A stretch of 64,000 nt of DNA, from assembly GCF_029543125.1 (NCBI RefSeq), contig NZ_JARQWW010000003.1:558001-622000 (forward strand). Reading direction: 5' to 3'. Origin of the DNA: Caulobacter segnis (lineage in GTDB: Bacteria; Pseudomonadota; Alphaproteobacteria; Caulobacterales; Caulobacteraceae). The position numbers and the translations under genes are program-made. The notes under the pieces were generated by a model. That model saw nothing but the letters and a program-made list of their open reading frames with translations. It did no database searches and was not told the origin of the DNA. Of the stretch, positions 16,258 to 25,248 are shown piece by piece (the stretch's first letter is position 1; each line of letters begins with the position of its first letter).

Positions 16258-17577
16258 TTGTCTCAGCCTCGCCTCCTGATCATCGCGCGTGACGACACGC
16301 AGGCTGGCCCCTTGGCCGAAGGGCTCGACCGCCTCGGCTGGCGGACCGTAACGGGCCGAGGCCCCGGCGCCGCCCTGGCCGCCATCGACGATTTCCCGAT
16401 CGAAGCGGCGATCATCGACCTCGAAAGCGGCCCGGACCTCGTCAGCCTCGCCAAGCATCTGAAGGCCGCCGCCGCCCCGCGCCACCTGCCGATCATCGCC
16501 CTGGGCATCCCGCCCCTGGGGGAGGACCGGCAAGGCTTCGACCTGATCCTCGGCCACCCCGTCCACCCGGCCCAGGCCGTTCTTCGCATCGAATCCCTCG
16601 TGCGCACCGCCATCGCCGAGGAGGAGTTCGAACTTCGCCGCGAAACCTTCGCCGACCGCGACAAGCCCCTGGCGCCCGTGGAGCCGTCGGATCAGCCCTA
16701 CCGCATCCTGGCCATCGGCGAGCCGGCTCCGCAGTTCCTGGCCCTGTCCAACACGCTCAAGAGCTTCGGGGTCGAAGTCACGGGCGCCTTCACCGCCTAC
16801 ACCGCCTTCGACTACCTGCACGAACGCCCCTTTGACGCGGTGATCCTGTGGGCCGGCGAGAACCGGCAGGAGGCGCTGTCCATCGCCTCGGGCCTGCGCC
16901 GCAACACCCGCCTCTTCCACATCCCCGCCCTGCTCTATCTGGGCGCGGCGTCCGAGATCACGCCGACGGAGGCCTTCCACAAGGGCGTCTCCGACGTGGC
17001 CGTCCACGGCACGCCGGAGGACGAGACCGCCCGCCGCATGATCGAGCTGGCCCGCGCCCATCGCTATGGCGAGGCTGTGCGCGGCGGCCTGGAGAAGGCG
17101 CGCAGCTGCGGCCTGATGGATGTGGCCACCGGCCTCTTCACCCGCGACCTGTTCGCCGCCCACCTCGCCCGCCAGGCCGGGGCGGCCGTCAGCCGCGCCC
17201 GCCCCCTGTCCGTGGCGGTCCTGAAGATCGCCGAGAAGCCCGGCCTCGCCCAGATCCGCGCCGGCGGCTGGGTCGACCGGGCGGTGCCACAGATCGGCTC
17301 CATGATCGGCCGGCTCGTCCGCGCCGAGGACACCGCCGCCCGCCTGGCGCCGGAAGTCTTCGCCCTGTCCCTGCCCGCCACCAACGAGGCCCAGGCCCGC
17401 GCGGCCGCCGAACGCATCGCCGCCGTCATCAGCTGCACCGCCTTCGACGCCGGCGACGGCAAGAAGCCTTTCGTTTGCGATTTCGACATCGGCGTCGCCC
17501 AGGTCCGGGGTGAAGAAGGCGCGGCAAAGGCGCTCGAACGTGCCGCGGCTCTGGCCTTGCGGCCCGTAGCCCGCTAG
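16258..17577 (+). CDS. popA: PopA-like cyclic-di-GMP effector (REC-REC-degenerate GGDEF)
   Basis: A 439-residue PleD paralogue. In Caulobacter, PopA binds c-di-GMP and, with RcdA, delivers CtrA to the ClpXP protease at the cell pole. REC1 spans about 1-120 with an acidic pair D12/D13 and phospho-acceptor position D54; REC2 (about 148-265) has lost its acceptor (VILWAG). The GGDEF domain (about 280-439) has APEVF at 364-368 in place of GGEEF, so it should not synthesise c-di-GMP. The inhibitory-site motif RAED at 355-358 is intact, with the same spacing to the dead active site as RAID in the PleD of this window. The start codon is TTG. Its stop overlaps the next gene's Shine-Dalgarno sequence. 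Confidence 0.8.
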   Translation: MSQPRLLIIARDDTQAGPLAEGLDRLGWRTVTGRGPGAALAAIDDFPIEAAIIDLESGPDLVSLAKHLKAAAAPRHLPIIALGIPPLGEDRQGFDLILGHPVHPAQAVLRIESLVRTAIAEEEFELRRETFADRDKPLAPVEPSDQPYRILAIGEPAPQFLALSNTLKSFGVEVTGAFTAYTAFDYLHERPFDAVILWAGENRQEALSIASGLRRNTRLFHIPALLYLGAASEITPTEAFHKGVSDVAVHGTPEDETARRMIELARAHRYGEAVRGGLEKARSCGLMDVATGLFTRDLFAAHLARQAGAAVSRARPLSVAVLKIAEKPGLAQIRAGGWVDRAVPQIGSMIGRLVRAEDTAARLAPEVFALSLPATNEAQARAAAERIAAVISCTAFDAGDGKKPFVCDFDIGVAQVRGEEGAAKALERAAALALRPVAR

Positions 17578-17585
17578 GAGGCGCC

Positions 17586-18224
17586 ATGCCTCTCGCCATC
17601 GACTTCATCGCCGACGTCGTGTGCCCCTGGTGCTATCTGGGCTGGAAGCGCCTGCAGCAGGCCCTCGCCCTGCGCCCGGACGTCGAAGGCGTGATCACCT
17701 GGCGGCCCTATCAGCTGGATCCGAGCCTTCCCGAAGAAGGCGTGGACCGCGCCGCCTATATGGCCGCCAAGTTCCCGGACAAGGCCCGCCTGCAAGCCGT
17801 TCACGACGAACTCGTCCGCCAGGCCGCCGAGTGCGGCGTGACCATGAACTTCGCCATCATCGACAAGGCGCCCAACACTGGCGCGGCCCAACGCCTGATC
17901 CGCTGGGCCGGCGGCGCCGGTGTCCAGGGCGAGGTGGCCGAGGCCGTGATGGCCGCCTACTTCACCGAAGGTCGCGACATCGGCGATCCGGTCGTCCTGG
18001 CCGATATCGCTGAAGCCGCCGGCATGGACCGCCTCACGGTCCTCAAGCTGTTGTCCGAAGGCGCTGACCGCGAGGTCGTCGCCCACGAGCACCAGATGGC
18101 CGTGCGCGGCGGCGTCACCGGGGTGCCCTTCACGATCTTCGGCGGCAAGGTCGCCGTAGTCGGGGCCGAAAGCGCCGAGAACATGGCACGCGCCATCGAC
18201 AAGGCGCTGGAGATGTCAGCGTGA
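17586..18224 (+). CDS. DsbA/FrnE-family thioredoxin-like oxidoreductase
   Basis: Cytoplasmic thiol oxidoreductase or 2-hydroxychromene-2-carboxylate isomerase-like protein, 212 residues. It has a CPWC active site at C13-C16 in DVVCPWCYLGWKRL, the inserted helical domain, and the cis-proline region GVTGVPFTIF near 180. There is no signal peptide, so it is unlike periplasmic DsbA. An AGGAGG sequence overlaps the popA stop codon. The stop of this gene overlaps the GTG start of the next by four bases, so popA, this gene and the membrane protein may form one transcript. Confidence 0.85.
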   Translation: MPLAIDFIADVVCPWCYLGWKRLQQALALRPDVEGVITWRPYQLDPSLPEEGVDRAAYMAAKFPDKARLQAVHDELVRQAAECGVTMNFAIIDKAPNTGAAQRLIRWAGGAGVQGEVAEAVMAAYFTEGRDIGDPVVLADIAEAAGMDRLTVLKLLSEGADREVVAHEHQMAVRGGVTGVPFTIFGGKVAVVGAESAENMARAIDKALEMSA

Positions 18225-18736
18225 CCCTGGATCAGGTCGCTCACTACTGGCCCTACATCGCCGTGCCGATCGCGGCCGTGGTGGTGATGATCCGCCTGCA
18301 CCGCATGAAGAAGCACCGCCCCATGCGGCTGGAGATGATCTGGGTTCTGCCCACGGCCATGGCCGTCCTGTGCGGTCTGCTGCTCTGGCGCTTCCCGCCC
18401 GAGGGGCTGGAATGGCTTTGGCTGGGGGCGATCTTCGCCCTCGGCGGGGCGGTCGGCTGGCATCGTGGACGGATGGTCGACATCATCGTCTGCGATCAGA
18501 CCTCCATACTGAAGATGAAGGCCACGCCCGCGGCGATCTTCATGTTCGTGGGCCTGGTGCTGTTTCGCGCCGCCCTGCGCCCGATCCTGGAGGTGGAGTC
18601 CGCCGCCTGGCACGTGCGCGCCGCCCTGATCACCGACGGCTTCATCGTCTTTGCCGTCGGCTTGGTTATCATGGCGCGCATCGAGATGGGCACGCGGGCC
18701 CTGCGCCTCCTGCATCAGGCGAGGACGGCGGCCTAA
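18221..18736 (+). CDS. CcdC/DUF1453-like membrane protein
   Basis: A 171-residue protein with about five hydrophobic segments (HYWPYIAVPIAAVVVMI, MIWVLPTAMAVLCGLLLW, WLWLGAIFALGGAVGW, AAIFMFVGLVLFRAALRP, GFIVFAVGLVIMARIEMGTRA). The pattern LGGAVGWHRGRMVDI and the polar MGTRALRLL end resemble the CcdC/DUF1453 family, whose biochemical role is poorly known. It starts with GTG inside the stop codon of the FrnE-like gene (GTGA). Its 3' end overlaps the converging mfd by four bases. Confidence 0.65.
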   Translation: MTLDQVAHYWPYIAVPIAAVVVMIRLHRMKKHRPMRLEMIWVLPTAMAVLCGLLLWRFPPEGLEWLWLGAIFALGGAVGWHRGRMVDIIVCDQTSILKMKATPAAIFMFVGLVLFRAALRPILEVESAAWHVRAALITDGFIVFAVGLVIMARIEMGTRALRLLHQARTAA

Positions 18737-21700
18737 GCCGTCTTCGCCAGTTTCGCCAGCTCGGTCAGGATCCGCTCGGCGGCGTTCAGACGGTCCTTGG
18801 GCGTATCCCACTCGCCCTTCACCACCAGCTTCTGGTCAGGCCGCACCTTCCAGGCCGCGCCATGCTTGGCCACGAACTGGATCAGGCCCATGGGGTTGGC
18901 GAACTCGTCGTTGCGGAAGGTCGCTACGGCGCCCTTCGGCCCCACGTCGATCTTGGCGACATTGGCTTCGCGGCACAGCCCCTTGATCCCGACGACCTTG
19001 AGCAGGCTGTCAGCCTCCGGCGGCAGCGGGCCGAACCGGTCGATCAGCTCGGCGGCCAGAGCTTCCCGGTCCTGCGCCTTTTCGGCTTCCGACAGACGGC
19101 GATAAAGCGACAGGCGCACGTTCAGGTCCGGCACGTAATCATCCGGAATCATCACCGCCGCCCCGGCGTTGATGATCGGCGACCAGCCGCGGTCCGCGAA
19201 CAGGCCCACATCCTTGCCGGCGCGCTCCTTCAGCTCGGCGACCGCGTCTTCCAGCATCTGCTGGTAGAGCTCGACCCCGATCTCCTTGATGTGGCCGCTT
19301 TGCTCGTCGCCCAGCAGATTGCCGCCGCCCCGGATATCCAGGTCGTGGCTGGCCAGCTGGAAGCCGGCGCCCAGGCTGTCGAGGGATTGCAGCACCTTCA
19401 GCCGCTTCTCGGCCGACAGGGTCAGTTGTTTCTCCACCGGCGTGGTCAGATAGGCATAGGCGCGCGCCTTGGACCGGCCGACCCGGCCGCGGATCTGATA
19501 GAGCTGCGCCAGGCCGAACATGTCCGCCCGGTGGACGATCAGCGTGTTGGCGCTGGGAATGTCCAGGCCGCTCTCCACGATGGTCGTCGCCAGCAGCACG
19601 TCGTACTGCCCGTCGTAGAAGGCGGTCATCACCTCCTCGAGCTGGGTCGGCGCCATCTGGCCGTGACCGACGATGACCTTGATCTCGGGCACCTGCTCTC
19701 GCAGGAACTTCTCGATGTCGGTCAGGTCCTTCAGGCGCGGCACCACGTAATAGGCCTGACCGCCGCGGTACTTCTCGCGCAGCAGCGCCTCGCGGATCGT
19801 CACCGGATCGAACGGGCTGATGAAGGTGCGCACCGCCAGGCGGTCCACCGGCGGCGTGGCGATGATCGACATCTCGCGGATGCCCGACAGCGCCATCTGC
19901 AATGTGCGCGGGATCGGCGTCGCCGTCAGGGTCAGCATATGCACGTCGGCGCGAAGCTCCTTGAGCTTCTCCTTGTGCTTCACCCCGAAGTGCTGCTCCT
20001 CGTCGACGATGACCAGGCCCAGGTCCTTGAAGGCCACCTGCTTGGACAGCACCGCATGGGTGCCGACCACGATCTCGAACTCGCCGTTGGCCAGACCGTC
20101 GCGGGTCTCGCTGGCTTCCTTGGCCGGGGCCAGGCGCGACAGGCGGCGCACCTTGATCGGCCAGCCCTGGAAGCGCTCGACGAAGGTCTTGTAGTGCTGA
20201 CGGGCCAGCAAGGTCGTCGGACAGACGACCGCCACCTGCTTGCCGCTCATGGCCACGACAAAGGCCGCGCGCAGCGCAACCTCGGTCTTGCCGAAGCCCA
20301 CGTCGCCGCAGATCAGGCGATCCATCGGCTTGCCGGAGCCCAGATCGTTCAGCACGTCGGCGATGGCGTTGAGCTGATCGTCCGTCTCCTCGTACGGGAA
20401 GCGGGCGCAGAACTCGTCGAACACGCCCGACGGCGGATCGGTCTCCTCCACCGACTTCACCGAGCGGGCGGCGGCGATGGCGATCAGGCCTTCGGCCATC
20501 TCGCGCAGGCGTTCCTTGGCGCGCGCCTTCCGCGACTGCCAGGCGGCCCCGCCCAACTTGTCCAGCACCGCATCCTCGCCGTCCGCGCCATAGCGCGTCA
20601 GCAGGTCGATGTTCTCCACCGGCAGATACAGCTTGGAGTCGCCCGCATAGTGCAGCTCCAGGCAGTCGTGCGGCGCCTCCTGGACCTCCAGCGTCTTCAG
20701 GCCCTCGTACCGACCGATGCCGTGGTCGATGTGGACCACCAGATCGCCCTGGGTCAGGGCGCTGGCCTCGGCCAGGAAGTTGGCGGCCCGGCGCTTCTTC
20801 CTCGGCCGCGCCAGACGGTCGCCCAGGATGTCGGTCTCGGCGATGACCACCAGGGTCTCGGTCTCGAATCCGGCGTCCAGCGGCAGCACCACGCGCAGCG
20901 GCGTCTTGGGATCGGCCGCCTTGGCCGCCTGCCAGTACGGCGCGAAGTTGATCTTCTTGACGCCATGGTCGCCCAGCATCGAACCCAGGCGTTCGGACGA
21001 GCCCTCGGTCCAGCTGGCGAACAGCACCCGCTTGCCGGCCGCGATCTGGCGGTTGGCGTAGTCAGCCACCGCCTCGAACAGATTGCCGCTGTCGGTCTGG
21101 CGCTCGGCGGCGAAGGTGCGGCCCAGCTTGGCGCCCATGTCCACCACCTGCTCGCCCTCGGTCAGGAAGGGCGTGAAGCGGCGATTGGCCCGATGGCTGA
21201 TGCGCTGCTCCCACTCGGCGGCGTCCATATAGAGCGCGCGCGGCTCCAGCGGCCGGTAGGCGCTTTTACGGTCGGCGGCGGCGCGGGCGTCGTAGGCATC
21301 CTCGATCATCGCCAGACGCTCGTCCCGCGCCTCCGTCGCCAGGTGATCGACGCCGATCAGGGTATGCGGCGGCAGGTAGTCGAAGATGGTCTCCATCTTC
21401 TCGTACAGCAGCGGCAACCAGTGCTCGAGACCGGCGCGGCGCGAACCTTCGCTGACAGCGGCGTACAGCGCGTCCTCGCCCGGGGCGCCGAAGCGGCTCA
21501 CATAGCCCTTGCGGAAACGGCTGATCGCATCGGCGTCCAGCAGCGCCTCGCTGACGGGCAGCAGGTCGATCTCCTTCAGCTGCTTGGTGGAGCGCTGGGT
21601 CTCGGGATCGAAGGCCCGGATGCTCTCCAGCGTGTCGCCGAAGAGGTCCAGGCGCACCGGCTCCTCGGCCGCCGGCGGGAAGACGTCGATCACGCCGCCC

Positions 21701-22203
21701 CGGATGGCGAACTCGCCCCGATCCGACACCGTGGAGGCGCGGACATAGCCGTTGATGGCGAAATAGCGCTCCAGGTCGGCCACATCGACGCTGTTGCCGA
21801 CCTTGGCCGCATAACCCGCGCGGCTGACCACGCTCTTGTCCGGCACCCGTTGCAGGGCCGCCGGCGCGGCGACTACCAGGATGGCCGGCTTCTTCGCGTC
21901 GAACCCGCGCGCCAGCCGCGCCAGGGTCGCCATGCGCTGAGCGCTGACGCCCGAGGTCGGGCCGATGCGGTCGTAGGGAAGGCAGTCCCAAGACGGGAAC
22001 AGCGCCGTCTCGACCTCCGGCGCGAAGAACTTCAGCGCCTCGATAAAGGCCCCGGCCCGCGCCGCGTCGCGGGCGATGAACACCGACAGCCCGCCGCGCG
22101 CCCGCGCGACATCGGCCATCACCAGGGCGTCGAACCCCTCCGGCGCGCCGGCAAGGTCGAGGCGACCATCGTCCTTGGCGATGCGTTTGGCGTCGTAAGC
22201 CAT
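18733..22203 (-). CDS. mfd: Transcription-repair coupling factor Mfd
   Basis: Large ATPase (1156 residues, normal length) that removes RNA polymerase stalled at lesions and recruits UvrA. It carries the UvrB-like N-terminal module, an RNA-polymerase-interacting region around DLVVHIDHGIGRYEGL (about residue 485), helicase motifs Walker A CGDVGFGKTEVALRAAF and DEEQHFG near 735, TATPIPRTLQMAL, the helicase C-terminal segment ATTIVESGLDIPSANTLIV, GRVGRS, and the C-terminal TRCF domain. It lies 15 bases downstream of sdhE. A very long antisense frame here is a composition artefact. Confidence 0.97.
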   Translation of the reverse strand: MAYDAKRIAKDDGRLDLAGAPEGFDALVMADVARARGGLSVFIARDAARAGAFIEALKFFAPEVETALFPSWDCLPYDRIGPTSGVSAQRMATLARLARGFDAKKPAILVVAAPAALQRVPDKSVVSRAGYAAKVGNSVDVADLERYFAINGYVRASTVSDRGEFAIRGGVIDVFPPAAEEPVRLDLFGDTLESIRAFDPETQRSTKQLKEIDLLPVSEALLDADAISRFRKGYVSRFGAPGEDALYAAVSEGSRRAGLEHWLPLLYEKMETIFDYLPPHTLIGVDHLATEARDERLAMIEDAYDARAAADRKSAYRPLEPRALYMDAAEWEQRISHRANRRFTPFLTEGEQVVDMGAKLGRTFAAERQTDSGNLFEAVADYANRQIAAGKRVLFASWTEGSSERLGSMLGDHGVKKINFAPYWQAAKAADPKTPLRVVLPLDAGFETETLVVIAETDILGDRLARPRKKRRAANFLAEASALTQGDLVVHIDHGIGRYEGLKTLEVQEAPHDCLELHYAGDSKLYLPVENIDLLTRYGADGEDAVLDKLGGAAWQSRKARAKERLREMAEGLIAIAAARSVKSVEETDPPSGVFDEFCARFPYEETDDQLNAIADVLNDLGSGKPMDRLICGDVGFGKTEVALRAAFVVAMSGKQVAVVCPTTLLARQHYKTFVERFQGWPIKVRRLSRLAPAKEASETRDGLANGEFEIVVGTHAVLSKQVAFKDLGLVIVDEEQHFGVKHKEKLKELRADVHMLTLTATPIPRTLQMALSGIREMSIIATPPVDRLAVRTFISPFDPVTIREALLREKYRGGQAYYVVPRLKDLTDIEKFLREQVPEIKVIVGHGQMAPTQLEEVMTAFYDGQYDVLLATTIVESGLDIPSANTLIVHRADMFGLAQLYQIRGRVGRSKARAYAYLTTPVEKQLTLSAEKRLKVLQSLDSLGAGFQLASHDLDIRGGGNLLGDEQSGHIKEIGVELYQQMLEDAVAELKERAGKDVGLFADRGWSPIINAGAAVMIPDDYVPDLNVRLSLYRRLSEAEKAQDREALAAELIDRFGPLPPEADSLLKVVGIKGLCREANVAKIDVGPKGAVATFRNDEFANPMGLIQFVAKHGAAWKVRPDQKLVVKGEWDTPKDRLNAAERILTELAKLAKTA

Positions 22204-22218
22204 GAAATTCCCTAGAGT

Positions 22219-22503
22219 TTAGGCGCCCTGCCCTTGGCCCCGCGCGGCGTGCGCCTCGAAGCGGAAGGTCTTCAGCATGTCCATCACGTCGTGATCGAAC
22301 GCCGCCGGCGTCGAAAAGCGCCCGATGATCCAGCCGTAGATGTCGTGATCGTTCTCCTCCATGAGCGTCTCGAACCGATCGAGCTGCTCCGGGGTCAGGA
22401 GATGCACATGATTGTCCGCGAACGGCCCCAAAATGAGGTCCGCTTCACGAAAGCCGCGATGCCAGGCCCGAAACCTGATCTTCTTCAGTCGTACGTCATC
22501 CAT
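22219..22503 (-). CDS. sdhE: Succinate dehydrogenase assembly factor SdhE
   Basis: Small (94-residue) protein that promotes covalent FAD attachment to the SdhA flavoprotein. The family signature is clear: RLKKIRFRAWHRGFREADLILGPFA, with the RGxxE-like region RGFREAD, then LDRFETLMEENDHDIYGWIIG. The start is set at MDDVRLKK (22503) by family length; the frame continues upstream without a convincing start. The sdhE-mfd order is common in alphaproteobacteria. The C-terminus is extended by a short Gly/Ala-rich tail. Confidence 0.9.
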   Translation of the reverse strand: MDDVRLKKIRFRAWHRGFREADLILGPFADNHVHLLTPEQLDRFETLMEENDHDIYGWIIGRFSTPAAFDHDVMDMLKTFRFEAHAARGQGQGA

Positions 22504-22632
22504 GGGCACGGGCGGATATAGGCGCGCGCCGCCCATTAGACCAGCAGCTTCGATTGCTTTTCGGGGGGCGACGCCGCGATCGGTTGCCAACCCACGATGC
22601 GCCGCTTAACCCGCAGACTTTGGGGGAGCGTG

Positions 22633-23094
22633 ATGTTGCATATCGTTGAAGACGACCTCGAAGGCGCCGCGACGCTGGAGCTGCTGGACCTGCACCTGGC
22701 CGGAATGCACGAGCATACGCCGCCAGGCTACGTCCACGCCTTCGACGTCTCGCATCTGAAGGTTCCGGAGATCACCTTCTGGACCGCCCGCTCCGGTGAC
22801 CGGGTGGCCGGCATGGCGGCTCTGCGGATGCTGGACGACGGCCTCGGCGAGCTGAAATCCATGCGCACCCACCCCGACTTCCTGCGTCGGGGCGTGGCGG
22901 CGGCGCTGCTGGAGCATGCGATCGCGACGGCGAAGCAACGCGGTCTTTCCCGGCTGAGCCTGGAGACCGGCAGCGGCCCCGGCTTCGACGCCGCCCTCAT
23001 GCTCTACCGCCAACGCGGCTTCAAGAACGGCCCGGCCTTCGGCGGCTACCAGGCCACGGACTTCAACCAGTTCCTGCACCTCGATCTGGCCTGA
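22633..23094 (+). CDS. GNAT-family N-acetyltransferase
   Basis: A 153-residue acetyl-CoA-dependent acetyltransferase of the ElaA/YitH-like kind. The fold elements are visible: ELKSMRTHPDFLRRGVAAALLEHAIATAKQRG (motif A, with the acetyl-CoA loop RRGVAA near residue 96) and ALMLYRQRGF near 130 (motif B). The substrate is not predictable. GGGGGAG lies four to five bases before the ATG at 22633 and supports this start over an upstream in-frame codon. It is divergent from sdhE. Confidence 0.85.
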   Translation: MLHIVEDDLEGAATLELLDLHLAGMHEHTPPGYVHAFDVSHLKVPEITFWTARSGDRVAGMAALRMLDDGLGELKSMRTHPDFLRRGVAAALLEHAIATAKQRGLSRLSLETGSGPGFDAALMLYRQRGFKNGPAFGGYQATDFNQFLHLDLA

Positions 23095-23181
23095 AGGCGA
23101 TCTCGCGAAAAAATCCGCCACGCCGTGTCGGGTCCGGGCATAGTCCCCCGTCCTTGGGTCATGAACAGGACGGGATATCCC

Positions 23182-23571
23182 ATGCAGTACGCCATCCTCT
23201 GCTACAATCAGGAAGACGTCGTCGGCGCCTGGACCAAGGAGGAAGATGACGCCGTCATGGCCCGCCTCATGGTGGTCCAGACCAACCTGGCCAAGCAGGG
23301 CAAGCTTGGCCCCACGGCCCGCCTGCTGCCCACCACCTCCGCCACGACCCTGCGCAAGACCGCAGGCGAACCCATGGTGATCGACGGCCCCTTCGCCGAG
23401 ACGAAGGAGCAGTTCCTCGGCTTCTACGTGGTCAACTGCGACACGCTGGAAGAGGTCATCCAGATCGCCAAGGACCTGGCCATCGCCAATCCCGGCGTAG
23501 GCTCCTACGAAATCCGCCCCGTCGGGGTCTTCTTCCCCCATGGCGCTCCGCAGGAAGCCATCGACGCATGA
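23182..23571 (+). CDS. YCII-related DGPF-domain protein (ECF42 partner)
   Basis: A 129-residue YCII-fold protein. The motif DGPF in VIDGPFAETKEQFLGFYVV is the hallmark of the DGPF proteins always found beside ECF42 sigma factors; the IRPV segment near the C-terminus also fits. Its biochemical role is unknown; these proteins are thought to be targets or partners of the sigma factor rather than classical anti-sigma factors. The stop overlaps the sigma-factor start by four bases (ATGA), so the two are translationally coupled. The start MQYAILCYN is chosen by family length. Confidence 0.88.
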   Translation: MQYAILCYNQEDVVGAWTKEEDDAVMARLMVVQTNLAKQGKLGPTARLLPTTSATTLRKTAGEPMVIDGPFAETKEQFLGFYVVNCDTLEEVIQIAKDLAIANPGVGSYEIRPVGVFFPHGAPQEAIDA

Positions 23572-24821
23572 CCGACCTGGACTGGATCGAGGCGGCGATC
23601 ACCGCGGCCCGACCCCAGGCCGTCGGCGCCCTCCTGCGCTACTTCCGTGACCTCGACGCCGCCGAGGAGGCGTTTCAGGAAGCGTGCCTGCGTGCTCTGA
23701 AAAGCTGGCCGCGCAACGGCCCGCCCCGCGACGCCGCCGCCTGGCTCATCCTGGTGGGCCGCAACAGCGGCGTGGACGCGGTGCGCAAGCAGGCCCGCCT
23801 CACCGCCCTTCCGGATGAGGCCGCCATCTCGGACCTCGACGATGTGGAGGACGGCGTCGTCGAAACCCTGGACGCCGACCACTACCGCGACGACGTCCTG
23901 CGCCTGCTGTTCATCTGCTGCCACCCGGACCTGCCGGCCACCCAGCAGATCGCCCTGGCCCTGCGCATCGTCTCCGGCTTGACCGTGAAGCAGATCGCCC
24001 GCGCCTTCCTGGTCAGCGAGGCGGCCATGGAGCAGCGGATCACCCGCGCCAAGGCCCGCATCGGCGCCGGCGACGCCTCCTTCGAGACCCCGGGGCCCAT
24101 CGAGCGCGCCGAGCGGTTCGAAGCCGTGGCCGCCATGCTCTATCTGGTCTTCAATGAAGGCTATTCCGGCGCCGCCGATCCGGCCCGCGCCGGCTTGGCG
24201 GATGAGGCCATCCGTTTGTCACGCCTGCTGCTGCGCCTGTTCAAGACCGAGCCGGAGATCATGGGTCTGACCGCCCTGCTCCTGTTGCAGCACGCCCGCT
24301 CCGCCGCCCGCTTCGACGCCGAAGGCCAGGTGATCCTGCTTGAGGATCAGGACCGAAGCCGCTGGAGCCGCACGATGATCGCCGAGGGCTTGGCCCTGGT
24401 CGACAAGGCCGTGCGCCACCAGCGCCCCGGGGTCTACCAGATCCAGGCCGCCATCGCCGCCCTTCACGCTCGCGCGGCGACGCCCGCCGATACCGACTGG
24501 CCGCAGATCGACCGGCTCTACGCCGCGCTTGAGCATATGCAGCCCTCGCCCGTCGTCACCCTGAACCGGGCGGTGGCTGTGTCAAAGGTCGCGGGACCTG
24601 AGAAGGCCCTGGCCCTGATCGAGCCCCTGGCCGACCGCCTGGCCAACTACTTCCATTTCCACGGCCTGCGTGGCGGTCTGCTGCTGCAGCTGAACCGTCA
24701 GGCCGAAGCCCGCACGGCCTTCGACCGCGCCATCGCCCTGGCCGGCACGCCCGCCGAGGCCGCGCACATCCGCACCCACCTGGACCGCATCCTCAAGGAA
24801 ACCGGCCTCGCTGCCGAATGA
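23568..24821 (+). CDS. ECF42-type RNA polymerase sigma factor with C-terminal TPR-like extension
   Basis: A 417-residue extracytoplasmic-function sigma factor, much longer than the usual 180-200. Region 2 (YFRDLDAAEEAFQEACLRAL, about residues 24-43) binds the -10 element and core polymerase. Region 4 (VSGLTVKQIARAFLVSEAAMEQRITRAKARI) binds the -35 element. The C-terminal 200 residues are helical with TPR-like repeats (AVSKVAGPEKALALIEPLADRL and LLQLNRQAEARTAFDRAIALAG). In ECF42 factors this extension is reported to be needed for activity. There is no anti-sigma gene nearby, and the DGPF partner overlaps upstream. Confidence 0.9.
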   Translation: MTDLDWIEAAITAARPQAVGALLRYFRDLDAAEEAFQEACLRALKSWPRNGPPRDAAAWLILVGRNSGVDAVRKQARLTALPDEAAISDLDDVEDGVVETLDADHYRDDVLRLLFICCHPDLPATQQIALALRIVSGLTVKQIARAFLVSEAAMEQRITRAKARIGAGDASFETPGPIERAERFEAVAAMLYLVFNEGYSGAADPARAGLADEAIRLSRLLLRLFKTEPEIMGLTALLLLQHARSAARFDAEGQVILLEDQDRSRWSRTMIAEGLALVDKAVRHQRPGVYQIQAAIAALHARAATPADTDWPQIDRLYAALEHMQPSPVVTLNRAVAVSKVAGPEKALALIEPLADRLANYFHFHGLRGGLLLQLNRQAEARTAFDRAIALAGTPAEAAHIRTHLDRILKETGLAAE

Positions 24822-24867
24822 TCGGCATCGACTGGCCCGCCAGGGCATAACCCGGTAAGCGCACCCC

Positions 24868-25248
24868 ATGAGGATGACCCGCGAACTCGAAGGCTACATG
24901 TCGGCCCTCGCCCACCCCATGCGGGCGCAGGTGGAGACGGTGCTCGTCGCAATGCTCTCCGAGGACGCCGACATCGCGGCGGGCGTTAAGTGGAACGCCC
25001 CCAGCTTCACCTGGAAAGGCGAAGACCGGGTCACCTTCCGCCTGCATCCAAAGGGCTGGCTTCAGCTCATCCTGCATCGGGGCGCCAAGCCGCGCGACGG
25101 CGCCTTCGCGTTCGAGGACCCGACCGGCCTGATCACGTGGCTGGCCCCTGACCGCGGCATGATCGAGCTGAGGGATTCAACGGCGGTGGCGACCAACCTG
25201 CCGGCCGTCGTCGCCGTCAGCCGCGCCTGGATGGTGGCGACCGCCTAA
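24868..25248 (+). CDS. DUF1801-like (YdhG-fold) protein
   Basis: A 126-residue cytoplasmic protein. The block IAAGVKWNAPSFTWKGEDRVTFRLHPKGWLQLILHRGAK has the WNAPSF-type motif of the DUF1801/YdhG family, related to the frataxin-like YjbR fold; the function is unknown. It follows the sigma factor by 46 bases on the same strand and could be cotranscribed. Its 3' end overlaps the converging gene by four bases. An internal ATG at codon 3 is an equally possible start. Confidence 0.7.
   Translation: MRMTRELEGYMSALAHPMRAQVETVLVAMLSEDADIAAGVKWNAPSFTWKGEDRVTFRLHPKGWLQLILHRGAKPRDGAFAFEDPTGLITWLAPDRGMIELRDSTAVATNLPAVVAVSRAWMVATA

Noticed and set aside
18370..22215. 1281-codon open frame on the plus strand opposite mfd
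   Set aside because: It is antisense to an unmistakable Mfd and has Arg/Gln/His/Leu-rich, low-complexity composition. Long antisense frames are expected in GC-rich DNA.
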